Origin: Ornithomonoglobus_A sp045612845
Lineage (GTDB): Bacteria; Bacillota; Clostridia; UBA1381
Direction: 5' to 3'
DNA length: 64,000 bases
Assembly (NCBI GenBank): GCA_045612845.1
Contig: JAZKZV010000006.1
Span: 1 to 64,000 of the forward strand
The position numbers and the translations under genes are program-made. Of this stretch, positions 16,237 through 24,802 are shown piece after piece. Numbering within the stretch: position 1 is the first letter of the stretch; every line of letters starts with the position of its first letter. The notes under the pieces are model-generated. The model was not told where the DNA came from. It did not search any database and worked only from the letters and a program-made list of their open reading frames with translations.

Positions 16237-17538
16237 TCAGTTTATAATGCGTCTGCCATAACAGAAGTCGTTTCTGTATTCAAGGCTTGCATATTTTACA
16301 ACATCACCGGTTCTTGGTGCGTGTATATAAGTATCATCACCAACATATATACCTACGTGGTTTGGTGCCGCAGCACTGCCAAAGAATACTAAGTCTCCTG
16401 GTTGTAAGGATTCTTTTGATACATGTGTACCCTCTACACACTGAGTATATGTTGTTCTTGATAATGATATTCCATTCTGTTTATATACATACTGAACAAA
16501 GCCACTACAGTCAAAACCCTTTGGTGTTGTTCCACCCCAAACATACGGAACACCTGTATACATATCTGCAGTATTTAATATTGCCTGTGCTAATGGTGTG
16601 TTTGCAAGATACTGTGATTCTGATGCCTTTGTGTATGTAAAGTCAACGGGCATACTGTAAACCTCACTGCCATCTGCCAAAACTGCACCTACTGTCAGTG
16701 AATATTGGTTTGTACCTCTTAGAATTCCTTTTTTGACACTGCATTTTGTAGCGTTTACAACCTGGTCATAAACTACTCTTGATGATGCGTCTTTTATTAT
16801 AACTCTGTATGTCTGAGCAGTTTTGATAGATGTCCACTCAACATTAAAGTCCCCGTCTTTTACCTCTCCGTTATTCTGAGGTATTATAATTGTAGGTAAG
16901 TCAATAGAATAATTATCTGTTTTGTATGTGTTATATGTACGATTAACACTTGCTATTGCCTGCTCTCTTGTTGTTGAACCCAACGGGTCAAATGTAAGAG
17001 CGTCTGTGCCATTCATAAGCGAATTGTTAAGCACTGTAAGAACTGATGTCTGTGCCCAGTCGCTTATCTGATAAGAATCGATAAATGTGCTTATTGCAGA
17101 TGTATCACTTCCGTCTGATAATACAAAGTTCACCTCACTTGCCGCAAGTGTAGAAACAATCATTTTTGCCATTTCCTGTCTTGTTACAAGTCTTTCGGGG
17201 TCAAAAGAACCGTCGCCCGTACCATTTACTATTCCGTAACAGTATGCCTGTGCAACTGCTACGTTATTTGTATCATAAAACGGATTTTGCTGAGGAATGT
17301 ACATCTCCTCATGTGTAAGCTTGCGGTACAGGTTCATAACCAACTCGCAAAGCTCTTCTCTTGTTATATTAGCTTTTAAATTCTTAGAAACTACGTTATA
17401 AGAAACAAGTCCCGACTCATTAGCTGACTGATATTCGCCAAGAGCCCAACCACTCAGGTCCGCCGCCAAAGCTGTTGATGTGAATAACATTGTAAGGGTT
17501 ATAACGAGCAGGGCAATTCTGTTCACTTGTTTTTTCAA
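16237..17538 (-). CDS. SLH-anchored NlpC/P60 cell-wall endopeptidase
   Basis: About 433 residues. A TTG start at 17538 with AAGGAG nine bases before it begins a clean signal peptide (LKKQVNRIALLV...ALAA); the upstream ATG at 17568 would place that RBS inside the coding sequence. Three SLH repeats span about 25-210 (for example GDGSFDPERLVTRQEMAK). An FnIII-like domain covers about 215-305. The NlpC/P60 domain covers about 315-433, with catalytic Cys in GFDCSGFVQYVY, His in PNHVGIYVG and a third polar residue in YIHAP. It should cut stem peptides in peptidoglycan while held to the secondary wall polymer by SLH. Confidence 0.93.
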   Translation of the reverse strand: MKKQVNRIALLVITLTMLFTSTALAADLSGWALGEYQSANESGLVSYNVVSKNLKANITREELCELVMNLYRKLTHEEMYIPQQNPFYDTNNVAVAQAYCYGIVNGTGDGSFDPERLVTRQEMAKMIVSTLAASEVNFVLSDGSDTSAISTFIDSYQISDWAQTSVLTVLNNSLMNGTDALTFDPLGSTTREQAIASVNRTYNTYKTDNYSIDLPTIIIPQNNGEVKDGDFNVEWTSIKTAQTYRVIIKDASSRVVYDQVVNATKCSVKKGILRGTNQYSLTVGAVLADGSEVYSMPVDFTYTKASESQYLANTPLAQAILNTADMYTGVPYVWGGTTPKGFDCSGFVQYVYKQNGISLSRTTYTQCVEGTHVSKESLQPGDLVFFGSAAAPNHVGIYVGDDTYIHAPRTGDVVKYASLEYRNDFCYGRRIIN

Positions 17539-17713
17539 GTTTTTTCTCTCCTTCTTTATTATAGCCATAAATCCTTTTCACAAACCATCTTATTTTTTGC
17601 ATCCGCACCACGTATATGTAAAACATCTGTGCCAAAATGCAAAATATCAGGCCTTTTTCGTCTACCTTTGTTTTTCTTTTTTCTTTCTCTGAGCAGTTTA
17701 GACCCGAAAAAAC

Positions 17714-17741
17714 AATGAGCCTCTCCCACTCTATGCTCATT
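17714..17741. promoter_or_regulatory. Palindrome over the start of SLH-NlpC transcription
   Basis: AATGAGC/GCTCATT arms lie directly next to the -10 box and span the expected start site. It is a candidate operator. Confidence 0.35.
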
Positions 17742-17770
17742 ATTCTAACACTTTTTTAACGATTTGTCAA
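17742..17770 (-). promoter_or_regulatory. Promoter of the SLH-NlpC/P60 gene
   Basis: Minus-strand -35 TTGACA (17765-17770), 17-bp spacer, -10 TAGAAT (17742-17747). The leader is about 195 nt. Confidence 0.75.
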
Positions 17771-17960
17771 GTAATTTTTAAGAAATATTTCAAATATGTT
17801 AAAAAAACCAGGCCAAAAAGTTAAATATCTTGTAATATTTCTGTAATATTGCGGGTTCGTTTCTGTATAAATTGCTTTAAAAAAGGGTGCATATGTCGTC
17901 AAAATAACTATATTTTAGGTGGTTTTTTGTCAACAAGCCGAAAAAAGTGAAAACAATGTT

Positions 17961-18010
17961 TTAAAAAACTTTTGAATTGTTACAAATTTGTTACAATCCA
18001 AAAGTTTTCT
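17961..18010 (-). terminator. Terminator of the DUF4250 gene
   Basis: Minus-strand AAAACTTTTGG...TCAAAAGTTTTTT stem-loop. The loop contains a direct repeat TTGTTACA twice (+ strand). Confidence 0.7.
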
Positions 18011-18016
18011 TAAAAA

Positions 18017-18190
18017 TCATATAAATTGGTTGCGGTTTTTATCATATTTATAGCCTACCATCTCGAGCTTTGATATAATTTGTGCCTTATCGGCCTCCAA
18101 ATCGTCGCAAAGCTCATCGAATGAGGCATAGAAATCACGCAGCTTTGTATTTATTACACTCAAAAGTAGTATAGGGTCTTGTGGTAACAT
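18017..18190 (-). CDS. DUF4250 small protein
   Basis: A 57-residue protein starting MLPQDPILLLSVINTKLRD and ending YDKNRNQFI, a good match to my recollection of the DUF4250 family of small clostridial proteins of unknown function. It is read from ATG 18190, preceded by AAAGAAAGGAAAAA. It is charged, has no signal peptide, and is probably all-helical. It lies 193 bp downstream of pyrD and may be read from the end of that operon. A palindrome and a terminator flank it. Confidence 0.85.
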   Translation of the reverse strand: MLPQDPILLLSVINTKLRDFYASFDELCDDLEADKAQIISKLEMVGYKYDKNRNQFI

Positions 18191-18214
18191 AGTTTTTTCC
18201 TTTCTTTAAAATAC

Positions 18215-18239
18215 AAGGTTGCGGAAAATCCGCAACCTT
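18215..18239. terminator. Palindrome between pyrD and the DUF4250 gene
   Basis: AAGGTTGCGG/CCGCAACCTT perfect 10-bp stem with AAAAT loop. The T-run on the minus strand is weak, so it may only partly end pyr transcription. Confidence 0.55.
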
Positions 18240-18383
18240 AATTTTTATGGTATGTTTAATTTTTTTATCTGCCTGCCGATTTTGTGGAAAATTTTTGCAG
18301 ATTGCTGCTTTGCAGTTTGGGTGCTGTACGAAGTGTACCGCCCCGAACAAAAAGTGGTAATATGCGAAAATTTAACCAAAATC

Positions 18384-19298
18384 TTATCCGTTTAGTTGGA
18401 GTGTGCCTATTATTGAATTTATATCATCTATATTGTGGCGCTCCATATATTCTAAAATTTCTTTTTTAACATCGAATATCATATCTGGCTTTGTAAACAT
18501 TCCTGTACCCAAAGCAACAAGCGACGCGCCGGCTATCATAAATTCAATTACATCGTTACCGCGCATAACTCCGCCCATACCGATAAGCGGTATTTTAACC
18601 GCATTATACACCTGGTGCACCATTCTTATTGCAACAGGCTTTATTGCAGGACCGCTGAGTCCGCCTGTGTTATTGGCAAGTATTGGTCTTCTTGTGTTAA
18701 TATCAATCTTCATACCCATAAGAGTATTTATAAGCGAAAGACCGTCTGCACCGCCATCCTCTGCCGCCTTTGCTATTTCTGTTATATCTGTAACATTTGG
18801 CGAAAGCTTTACAATAAGCGGTTTTTTGCAGTTCTTTTTAACCTCTTTTGTAAGGAAGTTAACAACATCCTTGTCTGTGCCGAATGCCATGCCGCCATGC
18901 TTTACGTTAGGACAGGATATATTCATTTCTATTGCCGCAACCTGTGTTTCGGACAGAATTTGTGCCATTTCGCAATATTCACTTACTGTGTTTCCCGACA
19001 TATTTGCAATGACGTTTGTATCAAAAGTAGATAAATATGGCATTGTATACTTGGAGAAAAATTCAACACCCGGATTTTGCAGTCCGACACTGTTTAAGAT
19101 GCCGCTTGCTGTTTCGGCTATTCTTGGTGCTTTATTACCCTCTCTTGGTTGACGTGTAAGTCCCTTTGCACCAAAGCCGCCATATTCACTAAGTGGTGTA
19201 TATTCGTCAAATTCAAGACCAAAACCAAATGTTCCTGATGCAGTTACTATCGGATTTTTAAAGTCTATACCGCAATAATTAACCTTTAAATTACGCAT
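18384..19298 (-). CDS. pyrD: Dihydroorotate dehydrogenase B, catalytic subunit
   Basis: This 304-residue class 1B enzyme oxidises dihydroorotate to orotate with FMN. Seen are TASGTFGFG near the N-terminus, NISCPNVKHGG (catalytic Cys in the ISCPN loop), KLSPNVTDI, and the phosphate site IGMGGVMRGNDVIEFMIAGA followed by LGTGMF. Its electron partner is PyrK, encoded directly upstream with an 8-bp overlap, which defines the NAD-dependent B type. It is the last pyr gene of the operon. Confidence 0.95.
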   Translation of the reverse strand: MRNLKVNYCGIDFKNPIVTASGTFGFGLEFDEYTPLSEYGGFGAKGLTRQPREGNKAPRIAETASGILNSVGLQNPGVEFFSKYTMPYLSTFDTNVIANMSGNTVSEYCEMAQILSETQVAAIEMNISCPNVKHGGMAFGTDKDVVNFLTKEVKKNCKKPLIVKLSPNVTDITEIAKAAEDGGADGLSLINTLMGMKIDINTRRPILANNTGGLSGPAIKPVAIRMVHQVYNAVKIPLIGMGGVMRGNDVIEFMIAGASLVALGTGMFTKPDMIFDVKKEILEYMERHNIDDINSIIGTLQLNG

Positions 19299-20055
19299 TT
19301 AGTGTTACCTCCGTAGAATAGAATACAGGACCGTTTAAGCACACTCTTTGTTGCTTTTCTGTTCCGCTTTTTGTGGTTTCACATGTACATACAAGGCATG
19401 CACCAATTCCGCAGCCCATTCTCTGCTCAAGAGAGAGCTGACATAAAATATTCTTTTCCTCTGCAATCTTTTTAACTGCTCTTAGCATTGGCATTGGTCC
19501 GCAGCAATAGATTATATCGCATGGATTATCGTTTAAAAATTCTTCCATTTTCTGTGCGATATATCCGTTGTATCCGTAGCTTCCGTCGTCTGTTCCTACT
19601 GTAACAGATTTTGCAATCTCTTTAAATTCCTCCTCCATAACAACTCTTTCGCTGTTACGAAAACCCAGGAACACATCTGCCTTTATTTCCTTTGCAAGCT
19701 TATATAGAGGGAATACACCTATTCCGCCGCCGATTATAACTGCATTTTTAAATTCCTCTTTAACTTCAAAGCCATGACCCAACGGTCCCATGATGTTTAT
19801 GGTATCGCCCACGTTCTTTTTGGATAAAAGCTCTGTACCCTCGCCCTTTACCTCAAAGATAAATCTTACAGTGTTTTCGGTAGTATCACAAATACTTATA
19901 GGACGTCTTAAAAATGAGGGCGCACCGCACTCAATGTGCAAAAACTGTCCGCACTCGGTCTCCTTTGCGATTTCCTCGCTCTCGATTGTAAAGTCAAAAA
20001 TGCCTTTTGCGATTTCTTCTTTTTTTATTAGCTTGCAATCATAGGTTTTTTTCAT
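19291..20055 (-). CDS. pyrK: Dihydroorotate dehydrogenase electron transfer subunit
   Basis: 254 residues. It carries FAD and a [2Fe-2S] cluster and passes electrons from PyrD to NAD+. Seen are the FAD-binding RRPISICD, the NAD-binding GGGIGVFPLYKLAKE, CCGPMPMLRAV, and the cluster cysteines in CGIGACLVCTCET...RVCLNGPVF. The start has GAAAGGAACATA upstream. A 188-bp gap filled by palindromic repeats separates it from pyrF. Confidence 0.95.
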   Translation of the reverse strand: MKKTYDCKLIKKEEIAKGIFDFTIESEEIAKETECGQFLHIECGAPSFLRRPISICDTTENTVRFIFEVKGEGTELLSKKNVGDTINIMGPLGHGFEVKEEFKNAVIIGGGIGVFPLYKLAKEIKADVFLGFRNSERVVMEEEFKEIAKSVTVGTDDGSYGYNGYIAQKMEEFLNDNPCDIIYCCGPMPMLRAVKKIAEEKNILCQLSLEQRMGCGIGACLVCTCETTKSGTEKQQRVCLNGPVFYSTEVTLNA

Positions 20056-20094
20056 ATTTATATATGTTCCTTTCAGAAAAATGAGTTGTTTTTT

Positions 20095-20231
20095 GGAAGG
20101 CGCCCCTGTGTAAGGGGAGCTGTCGCGATAGCGACTGAGGGGTTGTGTTTGTTTGTTCCTGTTTTAATTACATCAAACAATCCTCCCGTCGCGCTTCGCA
20201 CGCCACCCTCCTTTACACAAGGAGGGCTTCC
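20095..20231. repeat. Family B repeat pair in the pyrF-pyrK gap
   Basis: Two facing copies: 20095-20142 (CCCCTGTGTAAGGGGAGCTG, variable hairpin TCGCGATAGCGA, CTGAGGGGTTG) and 20177-20231 in the opposite direction, ending TTTACACAAGGAGGGCTTCC. The outer ends GGAAGG.../...CTTCC are inverted. This is the same layout as around the DUF559 gene but without a gene inside. Confidence 0.8.
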
Positions 20232-20243
20232 GATTGGTTACAT

Positions 20244-21161
20244 TTATTTTATAATAGAGGTTAGCTCTTCCTTCATTCTGATTGCTTCTGCACGTGCTGC
20301 TTCTGCAAACTGTTCTTCTTTCCATTCGCCTTTTTTGTATGCGCACATAATTCCTCTTGATGAGTTTACTATTGCACCCAAACCATCGTCATTAAAGCTC
20401 TTTGCAACGTCCTTAGCCTTACCACCCTGAGCACCATAACCGGGTACAAGGAAGTATGATTTTGTCATAAGCTTTCTTAAAACCTCTGCCTGCTCGGGAT
20501 ATGTTGCACCTACAACTGCACCTACTGCGCCATAGCCACTCTCGCCGATAGTATCCTCGTTCCATTTGTTTACACACTCAGCAACTCTCTCGTAGAAGTG
20601 CTTGTCCTCGTTAAGCAAGTCCTGAAGCTCTCCCGATGACGGATTTGATGTTTTTACAAGTGCAAATATTGCCTTGTCGTACTTTTTACAATCCTCAACA
20701 AATGGAGCAATTCCATCTGTGCCAAGATACGGATTTACAGTTACGCAATCAACATCGCAAGGTGATATTTCCTCTCCGCCTATATCTACTTTACCCAGAT
20801 ATGCATTTGAATATGCTTTTGCAGTTGAGCCTATATCATTTCTTTTAACGTCAAGGATTATATACAAGCCTTTTTCTTTTGCATACTCTATTGTTTTGTG
20901 TAAAAGCGCCTCGCCCTCAAGACCGTACATTTCGTAAAATGCACTCTGCGGCTTAACTGCAGGCACTACATCATAAAGCGCGTCTATAAGACCTTTGTTG
21001 AATTCCCAGATTGCCTCGCACGCACCTTTTAGTGTCTTTCCGTATTTTTTGTATGCTTTTTCCTTTATATATTCCGGAACATAGTCAACTACAGGATCAA
21101 GACCTGCAACTGACGGATTGTTCTTTTCTTTTATCTTTTTTACCAATAAATCTACTGACAT
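20244..21161 (-). CDS. pyrF: Orotidine 5'-phosphate decarboxylase, long (type 2) form
   Basis: This 305-residue protein of the type 2 OMP decarboxylases makes UMP. Seen are NPSVAGLDPVVDYVP at the N-terminus, the catalytic block ILDVKRNDIGSTAKAYSNAY (Lys-Asp pair), VNPYLGTDGIAPF, VVGATYPEQAE, and the phosphate site LVPGYGAQGG. The start ATG overlaps the pyrC stop by one base (TAATG). Confidence 0.95.
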   Translation of the reverse strand: MSVDLLVKKIKEKNNPSVAGLDPVVDYVPEYIKEKAYKKYGKTLKGACEAIWEFNKGLIDALYDVVPAVKPQSAFYEMYGLEGEALLHKTIEYAKEKGLYIILDVKRNDIGSTAKAYSNAYLGKVDIGGEEISPCDVDCVTVNPYLGTDGIAPFVEDCKKYDKAIFALVKTSNPSSGELQDLLNEDKHFYERVAECVNKWNEDTIGESGYGAVGAVVGATYPEQAEVLRKLMTKSYFLVPGYGAQGGKAKDVAKSFNDDGLGAIVNSSRGIMCAYKKGEWKEEQFAEAARAEAIRMKEELTSIIK

Positions 21162-22459
21162 TATAAAATTACCCCCTGATTAACCATAATTTTTCCGCCA
21201 ACAATTACATATTGCGGTTTTCCTAAAAGCTTAAATCCGTCAAACGGTGAGTTTTTGCTCTTTGAACTTAACTTTGAAATATCAACAGTCCACTCCTCGT
21301 CCGGGTTAAAGATTGTGATATCCGCAATCTTGCCCTCGCCTAAAGTACCCTTTGAAATTCCCAAAATCTTTGACGGGTTATATGACATTTTCTCAATAAG
21401 CTCGCTAAGTGTAAGAATACCCTCTTTTACAAGATATCTTAATGATAATCCCAAAGAAGTTTCAAGACCTACAATACCATTTGCCGACGCGGCAAACTCG
21501 CACATCTTCTCATCGGGGTGATGTGGTGCATGGTCAGTTACAATACAGTCTATTGTACCGTCTTTTAAGCCATCTTTTATTGCCTCTACATCCTCAGCTG
21601 TTCTTAGCGGCGGATTCATTTTAGCTAATGTATTAAAGCCATCGCAAGCCTCATCAGTAAGTGTGAAGTAGTGAGGACATGTCTCGCATGTTACATCTAC
21701 GCCTCTCGCCTTTGCCTGACGTATTATCTCGACGCCGCCCTTGGTTGATACATGGGCAATATGAACACCCATACTCAACTCCTCAGCAATGAGGATATCT
21801 CTTGCAATCTGTACGTCCTCGGCAGAGTTTGGTATTCCCTTAAGTCCGAGCCTTGAGGCAATAAAACCATCGTTCATACAACCGTCGTCTACGAGAGATA
21901 GGTCCTCGCAATGAGATATAACCCTCATATCAAACATATCCGCATACTGTATTGCTCTGCGCATAAGTGAGCTGTTGTATACCGGCTTTCCGTCGTCTGA
22001 GATAGCAACTGCACCGGCAAACTTCATTTCGCCGATTTCGGAAAGCTCCTTGCCCTCAAGACCTTTGGATACTGCACCGACAGGGTAAACGTTGGCATAG
22101 CCTACTTCCTTTGCTCTTTCGATAATATATTTTATAACTGTTTCGTTATCTGTAACAGGCTTGGTGTTTGGCATACATGCAACAGATGTTACTCCGCCCA
22201 TAAGTGCCGCTCTTGTACCTGTTTCTATATCCTCTTTGTATTCAAAACCCGGCTCGCGTAGATGTACGTGCATATCCACAAGTCCCGGTGCAACAACCAT
22301 TCCTGTTGCGTCAATTACCTGCATGTCCAGTCCGTCAAGCTCGGTTGATAAGTCCTTGCCGATATCTGTAATCTTGCCATTATCTGCAAGAATATCCAAA
22401 ACCTCGTCAATGTTGTTGGCAGGGTCTATAATATGTCCGTTTTTTATTAAAATTCTCAT
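21161..22459 (-). CDS. pyrC: Dihydroorotase
   Basis: This 432-residue class I amidohydrolase interconverts carbamoyl aspartate and dihydroorotate. Metal site motifs are DMHVHLREPGFEYKEDIETG (two His), ISHCED, HIAHVSTKGG and IVTDHAPHHPDEK (catalytic Asp). The length fits the 425-430 norm. It overlaps pyrB by 4 bp (ATGA) and pyrF by 1 bp, consistent with coupled translation. Confidence 0.96.
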   Translation of the reverse strand: MRILIKNGHIIDPANNIDEVLDILADNGKITDIGKDLSTELDGLDMQVIDATGMVVAPGLVDMHVHLREPGFEYKEDIETGTRAALMGGVTSVACMPNTKPVTDNETVIKYIIERAKEVGYANVYPVGAVSKGLEGKELSEIGEMKFAGAVAISDDGKPVYNSSLMRRAIQYADMFDMRVISHCEDLSLVDDGCMNDGFIASRLGLKGIPNSAEDVQIARDILIAEELSMGVHIAHVSTKGGVEIIRQAKARGVDVTCETCPHYFTLTDEACDGFNTLAKMNPPLRTAEDVEAIKDGLKDGTIDCIVTDHAPHHPDEKMCEFAASANGIVGLETSLGLSLRYLVKEGILTLSELIEKMSYNPSKILGISKGTLGEGKIADITIFNPDEEWTVDISKLSSKSKNSPFDGFKLLGKPQYVIVGGKIMVNQGVIL

Positions 22460-23394
22460 TGTTTGTCTCCTCCCAGAAAACTATTGTGGTTCGCCAGTAG
22501 ATGCATTACTGCCATTCTTATAGCCACACCATTTGTAACTTGTTCGTTTATAACGCTCTGGTCGCAATCTACTACTGATGATGAGAATTCAACACCGCGG
22601 TTTACGGGGCCGGGGTGCATAACAAGCGCGTCTGGCTTTGCAAACTTTAAGCGCTTGTCGTCAATTCCGAAGAATCGGTGGTATTCTCTCACACTCGGGA
22701 ACAGACCTTTCTTTTGACGCTCTAATTGAATTCTTAGTCCCATTACAACGTCTGCATCAACTATCGCCTCGTGAACTGTCTTAAATACCTTTACCCCCAT
22801 TTGTTCGAGGTCCTTTGGTATAAGTGTCGACGGACCGCCTACTGTTACAGTTGCTCCTAACTTTAAAAGTCCATATATATTACTTCTTACTACTCTGCTA
22901 TGATAAACGTCGCCGATAATAGCAACCTTTAAGCCCTCAATTTTACCCTTTTTCTCCATCATTGTGAACATATCGAGCAATGCTTGTGTGGGGTGCTCGT
23001 GCATACCGTCGCCCGCGTTTATGATATGTGCGTTTACCATAGGCGCAATAAAGTGCGGTGCACCGCTCATATTATGACGCATTACTATTATATCCGCCGC
23101 CATTGCGTTTAGGTTTCTTACAGTATCCTCAAGTGTTTCGCCCTTTTCTACAGACGAACCGCTTGCTGTTATATTTGCCGCATTTGCACCAAGGTACTTT
23201 GACGCCAATTCAAAAGACATTCTTGTTCTTGTACTGTTTTCATAAAATAGATTTATAACTGTCTTTCCCTGTAAATGCGGTGCTTTCTTTACGGGACTCT
23301 CTATTATCTTCTTCATTTCCTTTGCAGTTTCGAGAATTGATAAAATCTCTTCCTTGCTTAAATCTCTCAACCCTAACAGGTCTTGTTTTTTCAT
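22456..23394 (-). CDS. pyrB: Aspartate carbamoyltransferase catalytic chain
   Basis: This 312-residue enzyme catalyses the committed pyrimidine step, carbamoyl phosphate plus aspartate. Seen are the carbamoyl-phosphate site STRTRMSFELASKYLGA, HEHPTQALLDMFTMMEKKG, and the HPGPVNRGVE motif. No pyrI regulatory gene is next to it, so the enzyme is probably the unregulated trimer. It is the first gene of the operon; RBS GAGGGAGG and its promoter lie 50-80 bp upstream. pyrE, carAB and pyrR are not in the window. Confidence 0.96.
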   Translation of the reverse strand: MKKQDLLGLRDLSKEEILSILETAKEMKKIIESPVKKAPHLQGKTVINLFYENSTRTRMSFELASKYLGANAANITASGSSVEKGETLEDTVRNLNAMAADIIVMRHNMSGAPHFIAPMVNAHIINAGDGMHEHPTQALLDMFTMMEKKGKIEGLKVAIIGDVYHSRVVRSNIYGLLKLGATVTVGGPSTLIPKDLEQMGVKVFKTVHEAIVDADVVMGLRIQLERQKKGLFPSVREYHRFFGIDDKRLKFAKPDALVMHPGPVNRGVEFSSSVVDCDQSVINEQVTNGVAIRMAVMHLLANHNSFLGGDKQ

Positions 23395-23446
23395 CAGGTA
23401 GCCTCCCTCATATACAGTAACTCTTTTTTATATACTTATCTTATAT

Positions 23447-23475
23447 ATTATATAATAAATTCTTTAAATTGTCTA
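23447..23475 (-). promoter_or_regulatory. Promoter of the pyrBCFKD operon
   Basis: Minus-strand -35 TAGACA (23470-23475), 17-bp spacer, -10 TATAAT (23447-23452). The leader is only about 45 nt, too short for a PyrR attenuator. Confidence 0.75.
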
Positions 23476-23571
23476 TACGAAAAATATAATTTTTACCATT
23501 TTTTGATTTTAAATTAAAAAACGCTTGACAAAGAGTATATAAAATTATTAAAATAATATATAAATAACAGT

Positions 23572-23668
23572 CAAAGAGAGCTGTCTGTGTAAATTTAATA
23601 TTGCGAGTTTCAAATTCGTAAGAATTTGTCTGTTAGAGCAATAAAATTTACACAGATTGGTCTCTTTG
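23572..23668. repeat. Palindromic repeat family A, copy 3
   Basis: Outer arms CAAAGAGA / TCTCTTTG and TCTGTGTAAATTT / AAATTTACACAGA enclose the core TTGCGAGTTTCAAATTCGTA and AGAATTTGTCTGTTAGAGCA. It lies 27 bp before the radical SAM start. Confidence 0.9.
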
Positions 23669-23695
23669 CCTACAACACAAAAAGGAGGCTCGCTC

Positions 23696-24634
23696 ATGCA
23701 AAATCCGTTTAAATATTCAAACGATAACAAACGCTATCATTCGTGGAACTATCATCTTCGGCAAATGTTTGGCACAAAGGTTTTTAAGGTTTCGCTAAAC
23801 GGTGGCTTTACCTGTCCCAACAAAGACGGAACCAAAGGTACGGGCGGTTGTACCTACTGCTCTACGTCGGGTAGCGGCGATTTTGCAGGCAGTGTGCAAA
23901 AATCAGTTTCGGAACAGTTTTTAGAGGTAAAGAGCGCCTTGCACAAAAAATGGAAGAGCGCAAAATATATAGCGTACTTTCAGGCAAACACCAATACATA
24001 TGCAGGTGTCGAAGTCTTAAAAGAGAAGTTTGAGGCGGCACTTTTAGAGGAGAATGTTGTTGGTCTTAGCATTGCCACACGTGCCGACTGTTTAGAAGAT
24101 GACGTGGTGGAATATCTTGGCGAGCTTAATAAAAGAACATACCTTATAGTAGAGCTTGGCTTACAGACAATCTTTGATAAAACAGGAGAGCGTATAAACC
24201 GTTGCCATACCTATGCGGAGTTTTTAGAGGGGTATAATAAGCTCAAAGAGAAGAACATCAACATCTGCGTACACCTTATAGACGGTCTGCCGGGCGAGAC
24301 AAAAGAAATGATGATTGAGAGCGCAAAAGCTGTCGCTTCTCTTAATCCGCATTGTGTAAAACTGCATCTTTTGCATATTTTAAAGGATACCCAAATTGCC
24401 AAAGAGTATGAAAATGGCAAATTTGAGCTTTTATCCCTTGAGGAGTATGTGGATATTATAGTTTCTCAGCTTGAGGTTTTTCCGCCCGAGACTATTATTC
24501 AGCGCCTTACCGGCGATGGCGGACGCGACACCCTTATTGGTCCAAAATGGAGTCTTAAAAAGTTTGTTGTACTAAACGAAATTGATAAGGAAATGATAAG
24601 ACGAAATACGTATCAGGGAAAGAAATATATGTAA
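23696..24634 (+). CDS. Radical SAM protein of the YhcC/TIGR01212 family
   Basis: About 312 residues from ATG 23696, chosen because AAAGGAGG precedes it; an in-frame start at 23657 lies inside repeat A3. The cluster cysteines are in TCPNKDGTKGTGGCTYCS (C-x12-C-x2-C, the long spacing of this family). FQANTNTYAGV, ELGLQTIFDKTGERINRCHT and HLIDGLPGETKEMM are other family blocks. The function is unknown, although radical SAM chemistry on tRNA or a cofactor is likely. Single gene; downstream is the GH43-like operon with its own promoter. Confidence 0.9.
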   Translation: MQNPFKYSNDNKRYHSWNYHLRQMFGTKVFKVSLNGGFTCPNKDGTKGTGGCTYCSTSGSGDFAGSVQKSVSEQFLEVKSALHKKWKSAKYIAYFQANTNTYAGVEVLKEKFEAALLEENVVGLSIATRADCLEDDVVEYLGELNKRTYLIVELGLQTIFDKTGERINRCHTYAEFLEGYNKLKEKNINICVHLIDGLPGETKEMMIESAKAVASLNPHCVKLHLLHILKDTQIAKEYENGKFELLSLEEYVDIIVSQLEVFPPETIIQRLTGDGGRDTLIGPKWSLKKFVVLNEIDKEMIRRNTYQGKKYM

Positions 24635-24646
24635 TAGTTTTGTTAC

Positions 24647-24675
24647 TTGACATTATCTTACAAATACGATATACT
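24647..24675 (+). promoter_or_regulatory. Promoter of the GH43-like/ROK operon
   Basis: -35 TTGACA (24647-24652), 17-bp spacer, -10 TATACT (24670-24675). Confidence 0.8.
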
Positions 24676-24685
24676 ATATATAGTA

Positions 24686-24762
24686 CAAAAAATGCAAATT
24701 GCCCTCAAAAATACACCCTTTTGTAGCTAATTACTTTTACTCTGCGAGGGGGCATTTTTAAT
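24686..24762 (+). promoter_or_regulatory. Leader with terminator-like hairpin before the GH43-like gene
   Basis: AAAAATGC/GCATTTTT (24688-24695, 24752-24759) plus CCCTC/GAGGG inside, then T-rich sequence, all within the transcribed leader 40 bp before the gene. It could be a transcription attenuator or release a small RNA. Confidence 0.5.
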
Positions 24763-24802
24763 TATTATACAAAAGACCGTTTTAATGGAGAAAGGTGATT
24801 TT

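Noticed and set aside
17569..17735. c-di-AMP (ydaO-type) riboswitch before the wall hydrolase
   Set aside because: Such riboswitches often control NlpC/P60 genes, but the leader lacks the conserved ydaO core sequences.
18135..18350. A 71-codon minus-strand frame overlapping the DUF4250 gene
   Set aside because: It reads through the palindrome 18215-18239 in another frame; the DUF4250 reading has an RBS and family match.
23395..23446. PyrR-type attenuator or other riboswitch before pyrB
   Set aside because: The leader is only about 45 nt and contains no terminator/antiterminator pair.
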